Below, piece by piece: positions 17,570-25,310 of a stretch of 64,000 nucleotides of DNA (the first letter of the stretch is position 1; the number at the start of each line of letters is the position of its first letter). The notes under the pieces are model-generated. The model was given only the letters and a program-made list of their open reading frames with translations. It had not been told where the DNA came from and ran no database searches. The DNA lies in NCBI RefSeq assembly GCF_037154075.1, contig NZ_JBANRJ010000001.1, forward strand, positions 2,475,501 through 2,539,500, given 5' to 3'. The position numbers and the translations under genes are program-made. This stretch comes from Sphingobium aromaticiconvertens (lineage in GTDB: Bacteria; Pseudomonadota; Alphaproteobacteria; Sphingomonadales; Sphingomonadaceae).

Positions 17570-18394
17570 TCACGCGATCCGCTGGCCGGGCGTCGCGGTG
17601 AACTCCCCGTAGACCTCGGCGAAATAGGGCATGTGATCGATGATACCGCCGTCAACGACGTGAACCTGCGCGGTCACGAAGCGGGCGTCGTCGGATGCGA
17701 GGTAGGCGACCGCCGCAGCAATATCTTCCGGCGCACCCAGATACGGAGTCAGCTTGTGCGTTTCGATACGATCAAGCTGTTCTGGCGGGAGATTGTCCTT
17801 CACGTTCTGGGTGGCGACAAGACCCGGCGACACTACGTTGCAGCGGATGCCCTGCTTGCCATATTGGGTCGCGACATACATCGTCAGGCAGTTGATTGCC
17901 GCCTTGGAGGCCGCATAAGCGGGGCCATAGAGATCCCCACGCAGCGCAGCGCCGGAACTGGTGTTGATGATCGATCCGCCGCCGCCCTCCAGCATCAACG
18001 GGATGGCGTGCTTGATCATCAGCATCGTGCCACGCGTGTTCACGCGGAAGGCGGTATCCCAGATATCGGCCTTCATCATGGTAATTGCCATGTCGCGCCC
18101 CATCTGCGCGGTGCCGGTCGCGGCGGCATTGTTGTGCAGCACGTCGAGCCGACTGTAGCGCGCCCTGACCGCCGTGATGAATGCCACGATACTCTCTTCA
18201 TCCCCGATATCGAGCGGCAGCGCGATCGCCACGCCGCCCTTTGCCTCGATGGCACGGACGACCACCTCGGCGCCCTCGACATCGATGTCGCCGATCACCA
18301 CACGCGCACCTTCGGCGGCGAGCCTGATCGCCGACGCCGCGCCGATGCCGCCCGATCCGGTGACGATCGCCACCCGGCCTTCAAGTCGTTCCAT
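17570..18394 (-). CDS. Short-chain dehydrogenase/reductase (SDR 5)
   Basis: A 274-residue classical SDR with the cofactor turn GSGGIGAAS, HNNAAATG, NTSSGAALRG, the YAASK active site and a VDGGIIDHMPYFAEV tail. It is 51 nt downstream of the GntR regulator in the run flavoenzyme-EthD-GntR-SDR 5. The glycine-rich turn is one residue shorter than TGxxxGxG (TGSGGIG), as in a few SDRs, and should still bind cofactor. Confidence 0.9.
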   Translation of the reverse strand: MERLEGRVAIVTGSGGIGAASAIRLAAEGARVVIGDIDVEGAEVVVRAIEAKGGVAIALPLDIGDEESIVAFITAVRARYSRLDVLHNNAAATGTAQMGRDMAITMMKADIWDTAFRVNTRGTMLMIKHAIPLMLEGGGGSIINTSSGAALRGDLYGPAYAASKAAINCLTMYVATQYGKQGIRCNVVSPGLVATQNVKDNLPPEQLDRIETHKLTPYLGAPEDIAAAVAYLASDDARFVTAQVHVVDGGIIDHMPYFAEVYGEFTATPGQRIA

Positions 18395-18445
18395 CTCTCT
18401 CCACCTTTCCTTCGCCGTCTGCGCGGCATTGTCCGGTGGCAGGGG

Positions 18446-19150
18446 TCAGGCGGCGGTGCGCCGCTGCTTGCCTTTGTCCACCGCAGTTTTGGCCTCGCTC
18501 GCCAGTGCCTGCTCGACGAAATTCATCACATGCTCGTAATTGGCGATCGCCAACGCCTCGACCTTGGCGACGTCGCGCTTGAGCAATGCCTGGAGGATCT
18601 CCTCGTGCACCGGCAGTTGTTCGAGTTCGTAGCGCGCGAGCGACAGGTACATGTGCCGGTAGCGCATGTTCTGCGCGTAAAGCAGTCGCCAGGACCAGAG
18701 CAGCCATGCATTGTCGCAGGCGCTGAGCAAAACTTCGTAGAAAGCCTGGCGCTCGTTGGAATAGGCATCGACCCCGGCACTGCCGGCATTGACCTGCTGG
18801 AGCGTCTGGGCCGCCCGATGATAGGCCGCGATCAGCTGGCGCTCCCATTCCAGATCGCCGTTTGCGATCGAGGAGCGGATGCAGGGCAATTCCACCGTCA
18901 GGCACGCCTCGGTCAGTTCGCGGAAACCGCTTGCGGAGACGGGCGCGACGCGGAAGCCGCGATGCCGCTCGATCTCCACAAGCCCCTCTGCGGTCAGTCG
19001 CGACAAGGCCTCTCGAACCGACGCCTGGCTCAACGACAGGCTCGACTGGAGCGATGCGATATTGAGCCTCGATTCGGGCTTGAGCGTGCATCCTATGATC
19101 TGCGCGCGAAGCGTCTGATAGGCACGGCTGGTGATGCTGAAATCGTCCAT
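18446..19150 (-). CDS. GntR family transcriptional regulator, FCD type
   Basis: A 234-residue regulator. Residues about 8-72 form the GntR winged helix (TSRAYQTLRAQII, then LSLSQASVREALSRLTAEGLVEIERHRGFRV), followed by an all-helical FCD effector domain. FCD regulators usually bind a carboxylated pathway metabolite and act mostly as repressors. ATG 19150 is preferred over an upstream TTG. It lies within the operon headed by the luciferase-like flavoenzyme. A weak ATGCA-type site (19188-19200) lies 38 nt upstream, which would fit autoregulation. It is the natural candidate for binding sites 1-5. Confidence 0.92.
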   Translation of the reverse strand: MDDFSITSRAYQTLRAQIIGCTLKPESRLNIASLQSSLSLSQASVREALSRLTAEGLVEIERHRGFRVAPVSASGFRELTEACLTVELPCIRSSIANGDLEWERQLIAAYHRAAQTLQQVNAGSAGVDAYSNERQAFYEVLLSACDNAWLLWSWRLLYAQNMRYRHMYLSLARYELEQLPVHEEILQALLKRDVAKVEALAIANYEHVMNFVEQALASEAKTAVDKGKQRRTAA

Positions 19151-19187
19151 GACCAAGCCCTATCCGCCGACGGGAAACAAGACAAGC

Positions 19188-19200
19188 ATCGTGCATAGTT
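19188..19200. promoter_or_regulatory. ATGCA-type operator candidate, site 4 (weak)
   Basis: Sequence atcgtgcatagtt, 9 of 13 positions as in site 2, in the 52-nt gap between the EthD-domain gene and the GntR gene. Listed because of its position, not its strength. Confidence 0.25.
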
Positions 19201-19202
19201 GG

Positions 19203-19979
19203 TCAGTTCCGCGCAAGGATCACGCGCTCCGCGCCACTAACGAAGGAGAGCGCCTCGCCGGGGCGGGAGAATTTCTCCTCGTCTGGCCGCACGATCTTGC
19301 GATATTCCTCGTTGCTGTAGTTGGAGATGAAATCGTGCTCGTCGGCGAACCCCATCTCGGCGCACATCGGCACCTGCCGCCAGGTGCCGAACACGTCTGC
19401 CAAGGCCTCCATCGGTGCCGGGCCGCCGTGAAACTGAACATAGCGGGTGAGGGGGGTCCACACGCTCGGTGCGGTACGGGCGACGGCCGGGTGGACGTCG
19501 CGCCAATAGGCCTGCGCGTCACCGATCGCCCAGCCGTCCGCCGCATCCCCTCCGGCCAGGAACTTGACCCGGCTTTGACCTTGTTCGGGCTTGATCGGAA
19601 AGACCTGTGCCAGCCACACGACGCTATGCGCGCGGTCGATGACGGCGTCGGCCGCCGCGCGCACCGCATCGTTGCCCCCGATCCGCGCCATGACCGCGCC
19701 TGCATCCACCGCGTTCGCGAACCAGAATTCGATCATCGCATCGAACAAGGGTGGAAACATCCCCGCAATGGCGGGATCGAGCACCGCCGGCGGGCGATCG
19801 ACCACCAGCCGCACCAGCCGTGGCTCGTCTTTGAGGGCATCCACGATCGCTGGGACCAGCACGTCGTCCATTTGTACGTCCGCGGTTGTGGCATCGCGCA
19901 CCGCACGCCACCGGATCAGCGCCGTGACCCGCCACAATCCGTCCTGCGGAAGCACTGAAAGGGCAGCATCCGTCATCAT
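19203..19979 (-). CDS. EthD-domain protein (dimeric alpha/beta barrel)
   Basis: A 258-residue protein. Its C-terminal part (about 140-240) has the EthD pattern AYWRDVHPAVARTAPSVWTPLTRYVQFHG and ends AGAERVILARN; the N-terminal half (LWRVTALIRWRAV...) looks like a diverged second copy. EthD-type proteins accompany P450s or monooxygenases and may decarboxylate or cyclise products; no catalytic role is certain. The start overlaps the stop of the upstream flavoenzyme as ATGA (19976-19979), implying coupled translation and perhaps a shared complex. A long out-of-frame-looking extension to 20399 is rejected. Confidence 0.8.
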   Translation of the reverse strand: MMTDAALSVLPQDGLWRVTALIRWRAVRDATTADVQMDDVLVPAIVDALKDEPRLVRLVVDRPPAVLDPAIAGMFPPLFDAMIEFWFANAVDAGAVMARIGGNDAVRAAADAVIDRAHSVVWLAQVFPIKPEQGQSRVKFLAGGDAADGWAIGDAQAYWRDVHPAVARTAPSVWTPLTRYVQFHGGPAPMEALADVFGTWRQVPMCAEMGFADEHDFISNYSNEEYRKIVRPDEEKFSRPGEALSFVSGAERVILARN

Positions 19980-21049
19980 GCCACATTCACCAGCGCCGGC
20001 GCGACCTCGTCGAAGCGCACGTCGTCCCAGCTTTGGATGACGGGCATCACGCGCTCCGCGAACAGGCTCATCGCGTGCGTCTGTTGATCGTGATGGCCTA
20101 GGAACACCATATCGACGACCCCAACACCGCAGGCGCGCAACGCCTCGAACTGCGCGACCAGCGTTTCCGGTCCGCCGAGGAAATAGGGTTGCAGGATCAG
20201 CGAATTGACCGGGGGGCCGCCCATGGTTCGTGCCTGAAGGCGGGCCTGTTGCGCTGCCTGTTCGCCAAAGAAGCGCGCCACCTCCGCACCCGCCTGTTCG
20301 TCGGTGGGCGCGACATGGCCGATGCCGCGATAGAGGATATGCGCCGGGGTGGGCGTCCAGCCGCGTGTGGCCGCCTCGCGCCGATAGAGCGCGATCCATT
20401 CGTGGATCGTGTCGAGCGGCGCGAAGGAAAAGGCGATGCCCAGGCGACGTCCGGCGGCGAACACGATCGATTCCTCAGAATTGCCCGATCCGAATAGGAT
20501 GGGATGCGGCTTCTGTACCACCCGCGGCCACACCGAGACGGTATTGAAGCGATAGTAAGTCCCTTCCCAGGCGAAGGGCTCGTCTTCCCGCCAGGCCTTC
20601 AGGATGAGGTCAATGCCCTCCTGCGTCATCGCGCGGGTATCGCCCTGTGTGTCGTAAGTGTGATGTTCGTTGGGCGTGCCGCGCAGGAACAGCACGGCGA
20701 TGCGACCGCCCGTCATCGCGTCCAGCATCGCCAGTTCCTCGGCAAGCCGCACCGGATTGTTGAGCGGCACGAGTGGACCCAGCAACGCGATCGTCGCACG
20801 CTCGACGCGCTGGGCGATCGCGGCCGCCATGATCATCGGGTTCGGCGTCATCATGTACGGTGCATAATGATGCTCCGAGACGCTGACCCAATCGAAGCCC
20901 AGCCGATCGGCATGCGCGCAGCGGTCCAGCGTGCGCGCGATAGAATCCGCTGCGATCTGAGGGTCGCAAAAATGCGAAGGCGCGGGCCAGACTTCAATGC
21001 CGGGCGCGGGGCCTTCGTAGGACGTCATGGCCAGATAGGAGATCTTCAC
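19976..21049 (-). CDS. LLM-class flavin-dependent monooxygenase (luciferase-like)
   Basis: A 357-residue single-domain protein of the bacterial-luciferase-like family: TLDRCAHADRLGFDWVSVSEHHY, then LLGPLVPLNNPVRLAEELAMLDAMTGGRI are standard family segments. It would use reduced flavin and O2 to hydroxylate or perform Baeyer-Villiger-type oxidation; a flavin reductase is not encoded nearby. The start is GTG 21049 with AGAGGGTGG upstream. It heads a probable operon with EthD, GntR and SDR 5. Confidence 0.9.
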   Translation of the reverse strand: MKISYLAMTSYEGPAPGIEVWPAPSHFCDPQIAADSIARTLDRCAHADRLGFDWVSVSEHHYAPYMMTPNPMIMAAAIAQRVERATIALLGPLVPLNNPVRLAEELAMLDAMTGGRIAVLFLRGTPNEHHTYDTQGDTRAMTQEGIDLILKAWREDEPFAWEGTYYRFNTVSVWPRVVQKPHPILFGSGNSEESIVFAAGRRLGIAFSFAPLDTIHEWIALYRREAATRGWTPTPAHILYRGIGHVAPTDEQAGAEVARFFGEQAAQQARLQARTMGGPPVNSLILQPYFLGGPETLVAQFEALRACGVGVVDMVFLGHHDQQTHAMSLFAERVMPVIQSWDDVRFDEVAPALVNVA

Positions 21050-21100
21050 AGGCCCACCCTCTCATTTCTGCGGTCGGCGTTGATATGCATCTTCATTAGT

Positions 21101-21113
21101 ATTATGCATGATT
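21101..21113. promoter_or_regulatory. ATGCAT-centred operator candidate, site 5
   Basis: Sequence attatgcatgatt, 12 of 13 positions as in site 2, 52 nt before the luciferase-like gene start in the divergent region 21050-21377. Confidence 0.55.
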
Positions 21114-21213
21114 TGCCATCAACGACGATCAATGTCGAGACGGCGCGTAATCAAAGCCGGGCCACCAAAGTCCGGCGAAGCGTGCCGACCGTTGGAGAGG
21201 AGAGAAAAATCCC

Positions 21214-21291
21214 ATGAATGCGAATATCGCAGCCGCCGAAAGCGCGGACCAATTCGCGCGCCTCTCCAAAGAGACGGACGCCATCTCGTGA
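21214..21291 (+). CDS. 25-residue peptide, leader or gene remnant
   Basis: ATG 21214 follows a strong site (GGAGAGGAGAG) and encodes 25 residues ending at TGA 21291, 86 nt before SDR 6. The peptide is hydrophilic and matches nothing I recognise. It may be a short leader peptide or the N-terminal stub of a lost gene. The rest of 21050-21377 holds only the divergent promoters. Confidence 0.3.
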   Translation: MNANIAAAESADQFARLSKETDAIS

Positions 21292-21377
21292 TGATGACTG
21301 CAAAATAACGGCAACACCATAATGGAGCCCGGCGGTGCAGGACATCGACCGGGTTCCGTAAATTGAGGAAGATTGGC

Positions 21378-22187
21378 ATGGATCTCGGAATTGCGGGCAA
21401 GGTCGCGCTGGTGACCGGCGGGACGCACGGCATGGGTCGCACGGTGGCCGAAGCACTTGGGGAAAACGGCGCGCGCGTCGTGGTCGTGGCGCGTGGTCAG
21501 GCGGGGCTCGACGACACGGTCGATGCGATTCGCGCTGCGGGCGGCGAAGCCGTCGGCGTTTCGGCGGATCTGACGGACTTCGCCGCCTATCCCTATATGG
21601 TCGATGCGGCGAAAAAAACGTTCGGCGCGCCGGATATCGCGATCTTCACGCCTGTGGCGCCGCCATCGGGTGGGTTCGACGATTTCGACGATGCCGAATT
21701 CGATCGTGCCTATGCCTATATCGTAAAGGCCTTTGCGCATTTCGCGCGCGCCGTCTCCCCCGCGATGAAGGAACGCCAATGGGGGCGGATCGTGACGATC
21801 GGCTCGGGCGCCGCCAAGTCGCCCGCGCGCGCCTCGATCCTCAATTTCGATTATGTGCTCGCCAACACCGTCCGCCCAGCGGGATTGGGACTAAGCCGCA
21901 GCCTTGCCGACGAACTCGGGCCGTTCGGGATCACGGTCAACACCGTGCCACCCGGTTTCATCGATACCGGCGAGGCCTATAAGGCGTTCTTCGAGAAATG
22001 CGCGCGCGATGCCGGGATGGACTATGATGCATTCATAACCGCATTCCTGAAGCGCATTCCTGCCAATCGCTTCGGCACCCCGCGCGAGGTAGGTTCGCTC
22101 GTCGCGTTCCTCTGCTCTCAGGACGCTGGCTACATCACCGGGCAATATATCGTCGTCGATGGCGGATACATGCAGATTTATCATTGA
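21378..22187 (+). CDS. SDR family protein with YxxxN active site (SDR 6)
   Basis: A 269-residue SDR with TGGTHGMG near residue 13 and a C-terminal VDGGYMQIYH. The active-site helix reads FDYVLANTVRPAGLGLSR: the Tyr is present but the usual catalytic Lys four residues later is Asn. I recall related SDRs with an 'LxNxxR' helix, so this is probably a recognised branch with altered chemistry rather than an error. ATG 21378 has TTGAGGAAG upstream; an upstream TTG is rejected. Followed after 49 nt by the exported double NTF2 protein. Confidence 0.85.
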   Translation: MDLGIAGKVALVTGGTHGMGRTVAEALGENGARVVVVARGQAGLDDTVDAIRAAGGEAVGVSADLTDFAAYPYMVDAAKKTFGAPDIAIFTPVAPPSGGFDDFDDAEFDRAYAYIVKAFAHFARAVSPAMKERQWGRIVTIGSGAAKSPARASILNFDYVLANTVRPAGLGLSRSLADELGPFGITVNTVPPGFIDTGEAYKAFFEKCARDAGMDYDAFITAFLKRIPANRFGTPREVGSLVAFLCSQDAGYITGQYIVVDGGYMQIYH

Positions 22188-22236
22188 AACCGCGTCTGCG
22201 GCCCGGCCGTGCCGGACTTTAGAGAGGAATATCAGA

Positions 22237-23220
22237 ATGACGCTGACGAAGAAGCTGCTTGCTGCATCCGCGATGAGTCTGTGCCTGATCGGCGCGGCGC
22301 CACCCGAGCCTGTCTTCAATGCGCCCGCTGACGTCGCGGCGATCAAGGCGGTCGAGGATTTTCTGGCGACCGAACTCGATATCGACAAGGTCATCACCGC
22401 CTATGCCGATGATGCGGTGGTGCTCGATATTTACGCCCCCGGCGTCTTCAAGGGGCGCAAGGCGATATACGACGGATTCGGGCCGCAACTGGCCCGGATC
22501 AAGGCGCTCAATAGCAAGACGCCCGAAATGACCATCGCGACAAACGGCAATTTCGGCTGTGCGGCGATGCAGATCGCGTTCGAAACGACGCTCAAGGACG
22601 GCACGCAGTTCAAGATGAACCTGCGCCAACTCGATGCGCTCAAGAAGATCGACGGCAAATGGAAGGTCGTCCAGCAGCACATCTCGCTGCCGCTTGATCC
22701 CAAGACGCTCAATGCGGTGCTGGATGCACCGATCCAGCCGCGCGCGATCACCTGGTCAGAAAAGCCGCTGGCCGATCCTTCGGTGACGCAGGAGAAAGGT
22801 AATGCGGAGATTCGCGCATTCATGGATGTCGGCGGTGCCTCGCAGGGGCTTGATATGCTGATGGGCTATTACGGGCCGACCGACGATCTGCTCGTCTATG
22901 ACAGCCTTCACCCCAAGGCGCTGATTGGCATGAAGGAAGTGCGTGATTATTACGCGTCGATCATGGGTAGCTATAAGGGCATCAAGCTGTCGATGCCCAA
23001 TTTCACGGTCGATAACGATGGCTCGTTCGGCGTGCAGATCGATACGCAGGATCTTACGCTTACCATGAATGACGGCAGTACGCGCAACATCTCGTTGCGG
23101 CAGAGCGATTGCATGCGGCGCCTCAATGGCAAATGGTATTCGTTCTTCGAGATGATCTCCTATCCGGTCGATATGAAGACCAACAAGGGCATCATGGAAG
23201 GGCCGGGCGCGACCCGATAA
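22237..23220 (+). CDS. Exported protein with two NTF2-like domains (NTF2 3)
   Basis: A 327-residue protein with a signal peptide (LTKKLLAASAMSLCLIGAAP, residues 3-22) and two tandem NTF2-like domains, roughly 30-160 (DVAAIKAVEDFLATELDIDKVI...) and 185-315 (GNAEIRAFMDVGGASQGLDMLM...). Both halves end in matching GKWKVVQQHISLPLD and GKWYSFFEMISYPVD strands, pointing to internal duplication. It should act in the periplasm, perhaps binding or isomerising the substrate after uptake; this is inference. ATG 22237 has GAGAGGAAT upstream. A terminator follows immediately. Confidence 0.8.
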   Translation: MTLTKKLLAASAMSLCLIGAAPPEPVFNAPADVAAIKAVEDFLATELDIDKVITAYADDAVVLDIYAPGVFKGRKAIYDGFGPQLARIKALNSKTPEMTIATNGNFGCAAMQIAFETTLKDGTQFKMNLRQLDALKKIDGKWKVVQQHISLPLDPKTLNAVLDAPIQPRAITWSEKPLADPSVTQEKGNAEIRAFMDVGGASQGLDMLMGYYGPTDDLLVYDSLHPKALIGMKEVRDYYASIMGSYKGIKLSMPNFTVDNDGSFGVQIDTQDLTLTMNDGSTRNISLRQSDCMRRLNGKWYSFFEMISYPVDMKTNKGIMEGPGATR

Positions 23221-23244
23221 CGGGTTCCGGAACCAACCCGAAAA

Positions 23245-23280
23245 GGGCGGCGCTCCAATCTGGAGCGCCGCCCTCTTTTT
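23245..23280. terminator. Rho-independent terminator after NTF2 3
   Basis: Perfect 12-bp stem GGGCGGCGCTCC / GGAGCGCCGCCC with a 5-nt loop, followed by TCTTTTT. It separates NTF2 3 (plus) from the interrupted TonB receptor (minus). Confidence 0.9.
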
Positions 23281-23331
23281 GTCTTCGGAAGGAAATGGCG
23301 GCTGCTTTTGCAGCCGCCGGACCCCTGTCGT

Positions 23332-24406
23332 TCAGAAGCGGAAGGCTACGGTCGTGCCATAGGTGCGCGGAGCACCCTGATACTGCACGGTCGCACCCAA
23401 GCCGGTATAGCTGTTGAACACGTTTGTGAACCACTTGGTCCCGCTAAGGTTCTTGCCCCAGAACATAAGTTCGATGTTGGGGTTGTTCAACGTGAAGCTG
23501 ATCTGGCCATTCAGCAACCCATAGCCTTTAATCACCGAGGCCTGGTTCGCAATCGCGACTGCTGCCTGCTGTGCAGGATCGCCAGTAGTGAAGAAATCGA
23601 AGTTGCGCGACGAGATGTAGGAATAATCTGCGTGCAGCTTGAGCTTGCCCGCGTCAAATTCAACTTCCTGTGTCGCTCCGACGCTCCACGTCCACTTCGG
23701 CGCCTGGGTGATTGGTTCACCCGAGCGATCGACCTGAACCTGAACGCCACCGACGAGCTGGTTCTCAAACCGGCTGCCCTTTACATAGCGGGCGTGCAGA
23801 TAGGCCGCGCTCGTGTCTATGGTCATGCCTTGCCAAGGTATGACTGTGCCCTCAAATTCGACGCCGTAGGTCTTGGCCTTGCCCGCATTCGTCACGAATT
23901 GGGTGAGCTGGGTGTTGCCCCCTGAGTCCACGAAGGTGGTGTTGATGATGCGCTGCACACCCCCCTGCCAAGCATGAAAAGCGGCCAGATTGACGCGCAG
24001 ATGGTTGTCGAGGAAATCCCCCTTGAAGCCGCCCTCGACGTCACGCACCTTTTCCGGCTGAAACGAGCTGGAATAGGGTGGTGGCACCGAACGAGAATTG
24101 AAGCCACCCGACATCGATGCGCCGCTCGTCTTGGCATAGACGAAGACATCAGGCGTGATTTCATAGTCGACACTGGCGAGCCATGCGGGATATTTGAACT
24201 TGGCGCTGTTCACGTCCGTGCATTCGGCAACCGATGCGCGCAGGCCCATGTTCGCACCGACATTGCAAATCGGGTTCGGATCACGCCAGTCGAGAATGCC
24301 GTGGCGATCGATGATACGTTTGTCCCACGTATACCGAAGGCCACCCGTCACGCGAAGTTGATCCGTGACCCGATAGTTGACCTGCGCGAAAAGACCGAAC
24401 GATTTA
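23332..24406 (-). pseudogene. TonB-dependent receptor, 3' part, cut by IS (TBDR 2)
   Basis: C-terminal 357 codons of a TonB-dependent receptor: barrel strands beginning SKSFGLFAQVNYRV and ending TTVAFRF with the typical terminal Phe. It continues the gene at 25311-26803. Removing the element 24407-25310 and one copy of the TTA duplication joins GDFIS to KSFGLF in frame and gives an 854-residue receptor. Residues upstream of this point in the open frame come from the insertion sequence. Without its signal peptide and plug the fragment cannot work. Confidence 0.9.
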
Positions 24407-25310
24407 GAGGCCGTTTCGAAAGGGGTTGAGCAGCTGAGGCACATGTGATTCCGGGAGTTTGCAGACATCTCGGAGGCAGGTATGTGGACCCCAGCCACCC
24501 GCGCGCAGCATACGCGGGTCTCGAAGCGATACCAGACGGATTTGATCGACGCGGAGTGGCAGTTGATCGCAGTTTTTCTGCCGATGCCCGGTTCGACCGG
24601 ACGACGGCGCGGATGGCCGATGCGTGAGATCGTGAACGCCATTTTCTATGTTCTGCGCGGCGGGATCGCATGGCGCTTGCTGCCGAAAGACTTTCCGCCA
24701 TGGCAGACGGTCTATCGCTGGTTTGCCCGTTTGCGGGACGAGGCCGTGTTCGAGCGGATAAACCACGCGCTGGTGATGGCGGATCGTCAACGCGTGGGGC
24801 GCGAAGCCAGCCCGAGCGCGGCCATCATCGACAGCCAGAGCGTCAAAACTACGGAAAGCGGCGGCCCACGGGGCTACGACGCCGGCAAGAAGATCAAGGG
24901 CCGCAAGCGCCATGCCTTGGTCGATACCGATGGCAGGGCGCTGCTGGTCGAACCCCACACCGCCGATGTGCAGGATCGTGATGGCGGCGGCGCAGTGCTG
25001 CAAATCTCCCGCAGCCTGTTCCCGTTCATCGAGAAGGTCTGGGCCGATGGTGGCTACAACCATGAGCGCGTCACCCAGGCCACCAATATCAAGGTCGAGA
25101 TCGTCAACAAGATCACCGGTCAGACCGGCTTTGTCGTCCTGCCACGACGCTGGGTCGTCGAACGCTTCTTCGCATGGATCAACCGAAATCGCCGCCTGGC
25201 CAAGGATGTCGAGGCTACGCTGAAATCCGCAGCGGCCTTCCTCTACGCCGCCGCCGCAATGCTCATGATCCGCAGACTGGCACGGTCAGCATGAGTTTCG
25301 AAACCGACTC
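24407..25310 (+). mobile_element. IS5-family insertion sequence, 904 bp
   Basis: Bounded by imperfect inverted repeats (gaggccgtttcgaaa left; gagtcggtttcgaaa as complement of the right end, 13 of 15 matching) and flanked by a 3-bp direct repeat TTA (24404-24406 and 25311-25313). One transposase gene fills the centre, opposite in direction to the receptor it interrupts. Intact ends, duplication and host frame indicate a recent insertion. The TNA-type target suggests the IS1031/IS427-like part of the family. Confidence 0.9.
24482..25294 (+). CDS. IS5-family DDE transposase
   Basis: A 270-residue single-frame transposase. An N-terminal DUF4096-like part (LIDAEWQLIAVFLP, VNAIFYVLRGGIAWRLLPKDFPPW) precedes a DDE domain with D117 in IIDSQSVKTT, D189 in VWADGGY and E227 in RWVVERFFAW. 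The GGPRGYDAGKKIKGRKRH segment is typical of the family. All catalytic residues are present, so the element is probably active. Confidence 0.95.
   Translation: MWTPATRAQHTRVSKRYQTDLIDAEWQLIAVFLPMPGSTGRRRGWPMREIVNAIFYVLRGGIAWRLLPKDFPPWQTVYRWFARLRDEAVFERINHALVMADRQRVGREASPSAAIIDSQSVKTTESGGPRGYDAGKKIKGRKRHALVDTDGRALLVEPHTADVQDRDGGGAVLQISRSLFPFIEKVWADGGYNHERVTQATNIKVEIVNKITGQTGFVVLPRRWVVERFFAWINRNRRLAKDVEATLKSAAAFLYAAAAMLMIRRLARSA

Noticed and set aside
19976..21049. Bioluminescence gene
   Set aside because: The luciferase-like fold is common in catabolic monooxygenases, and no luxB, luxC, luxD or luxE is present.
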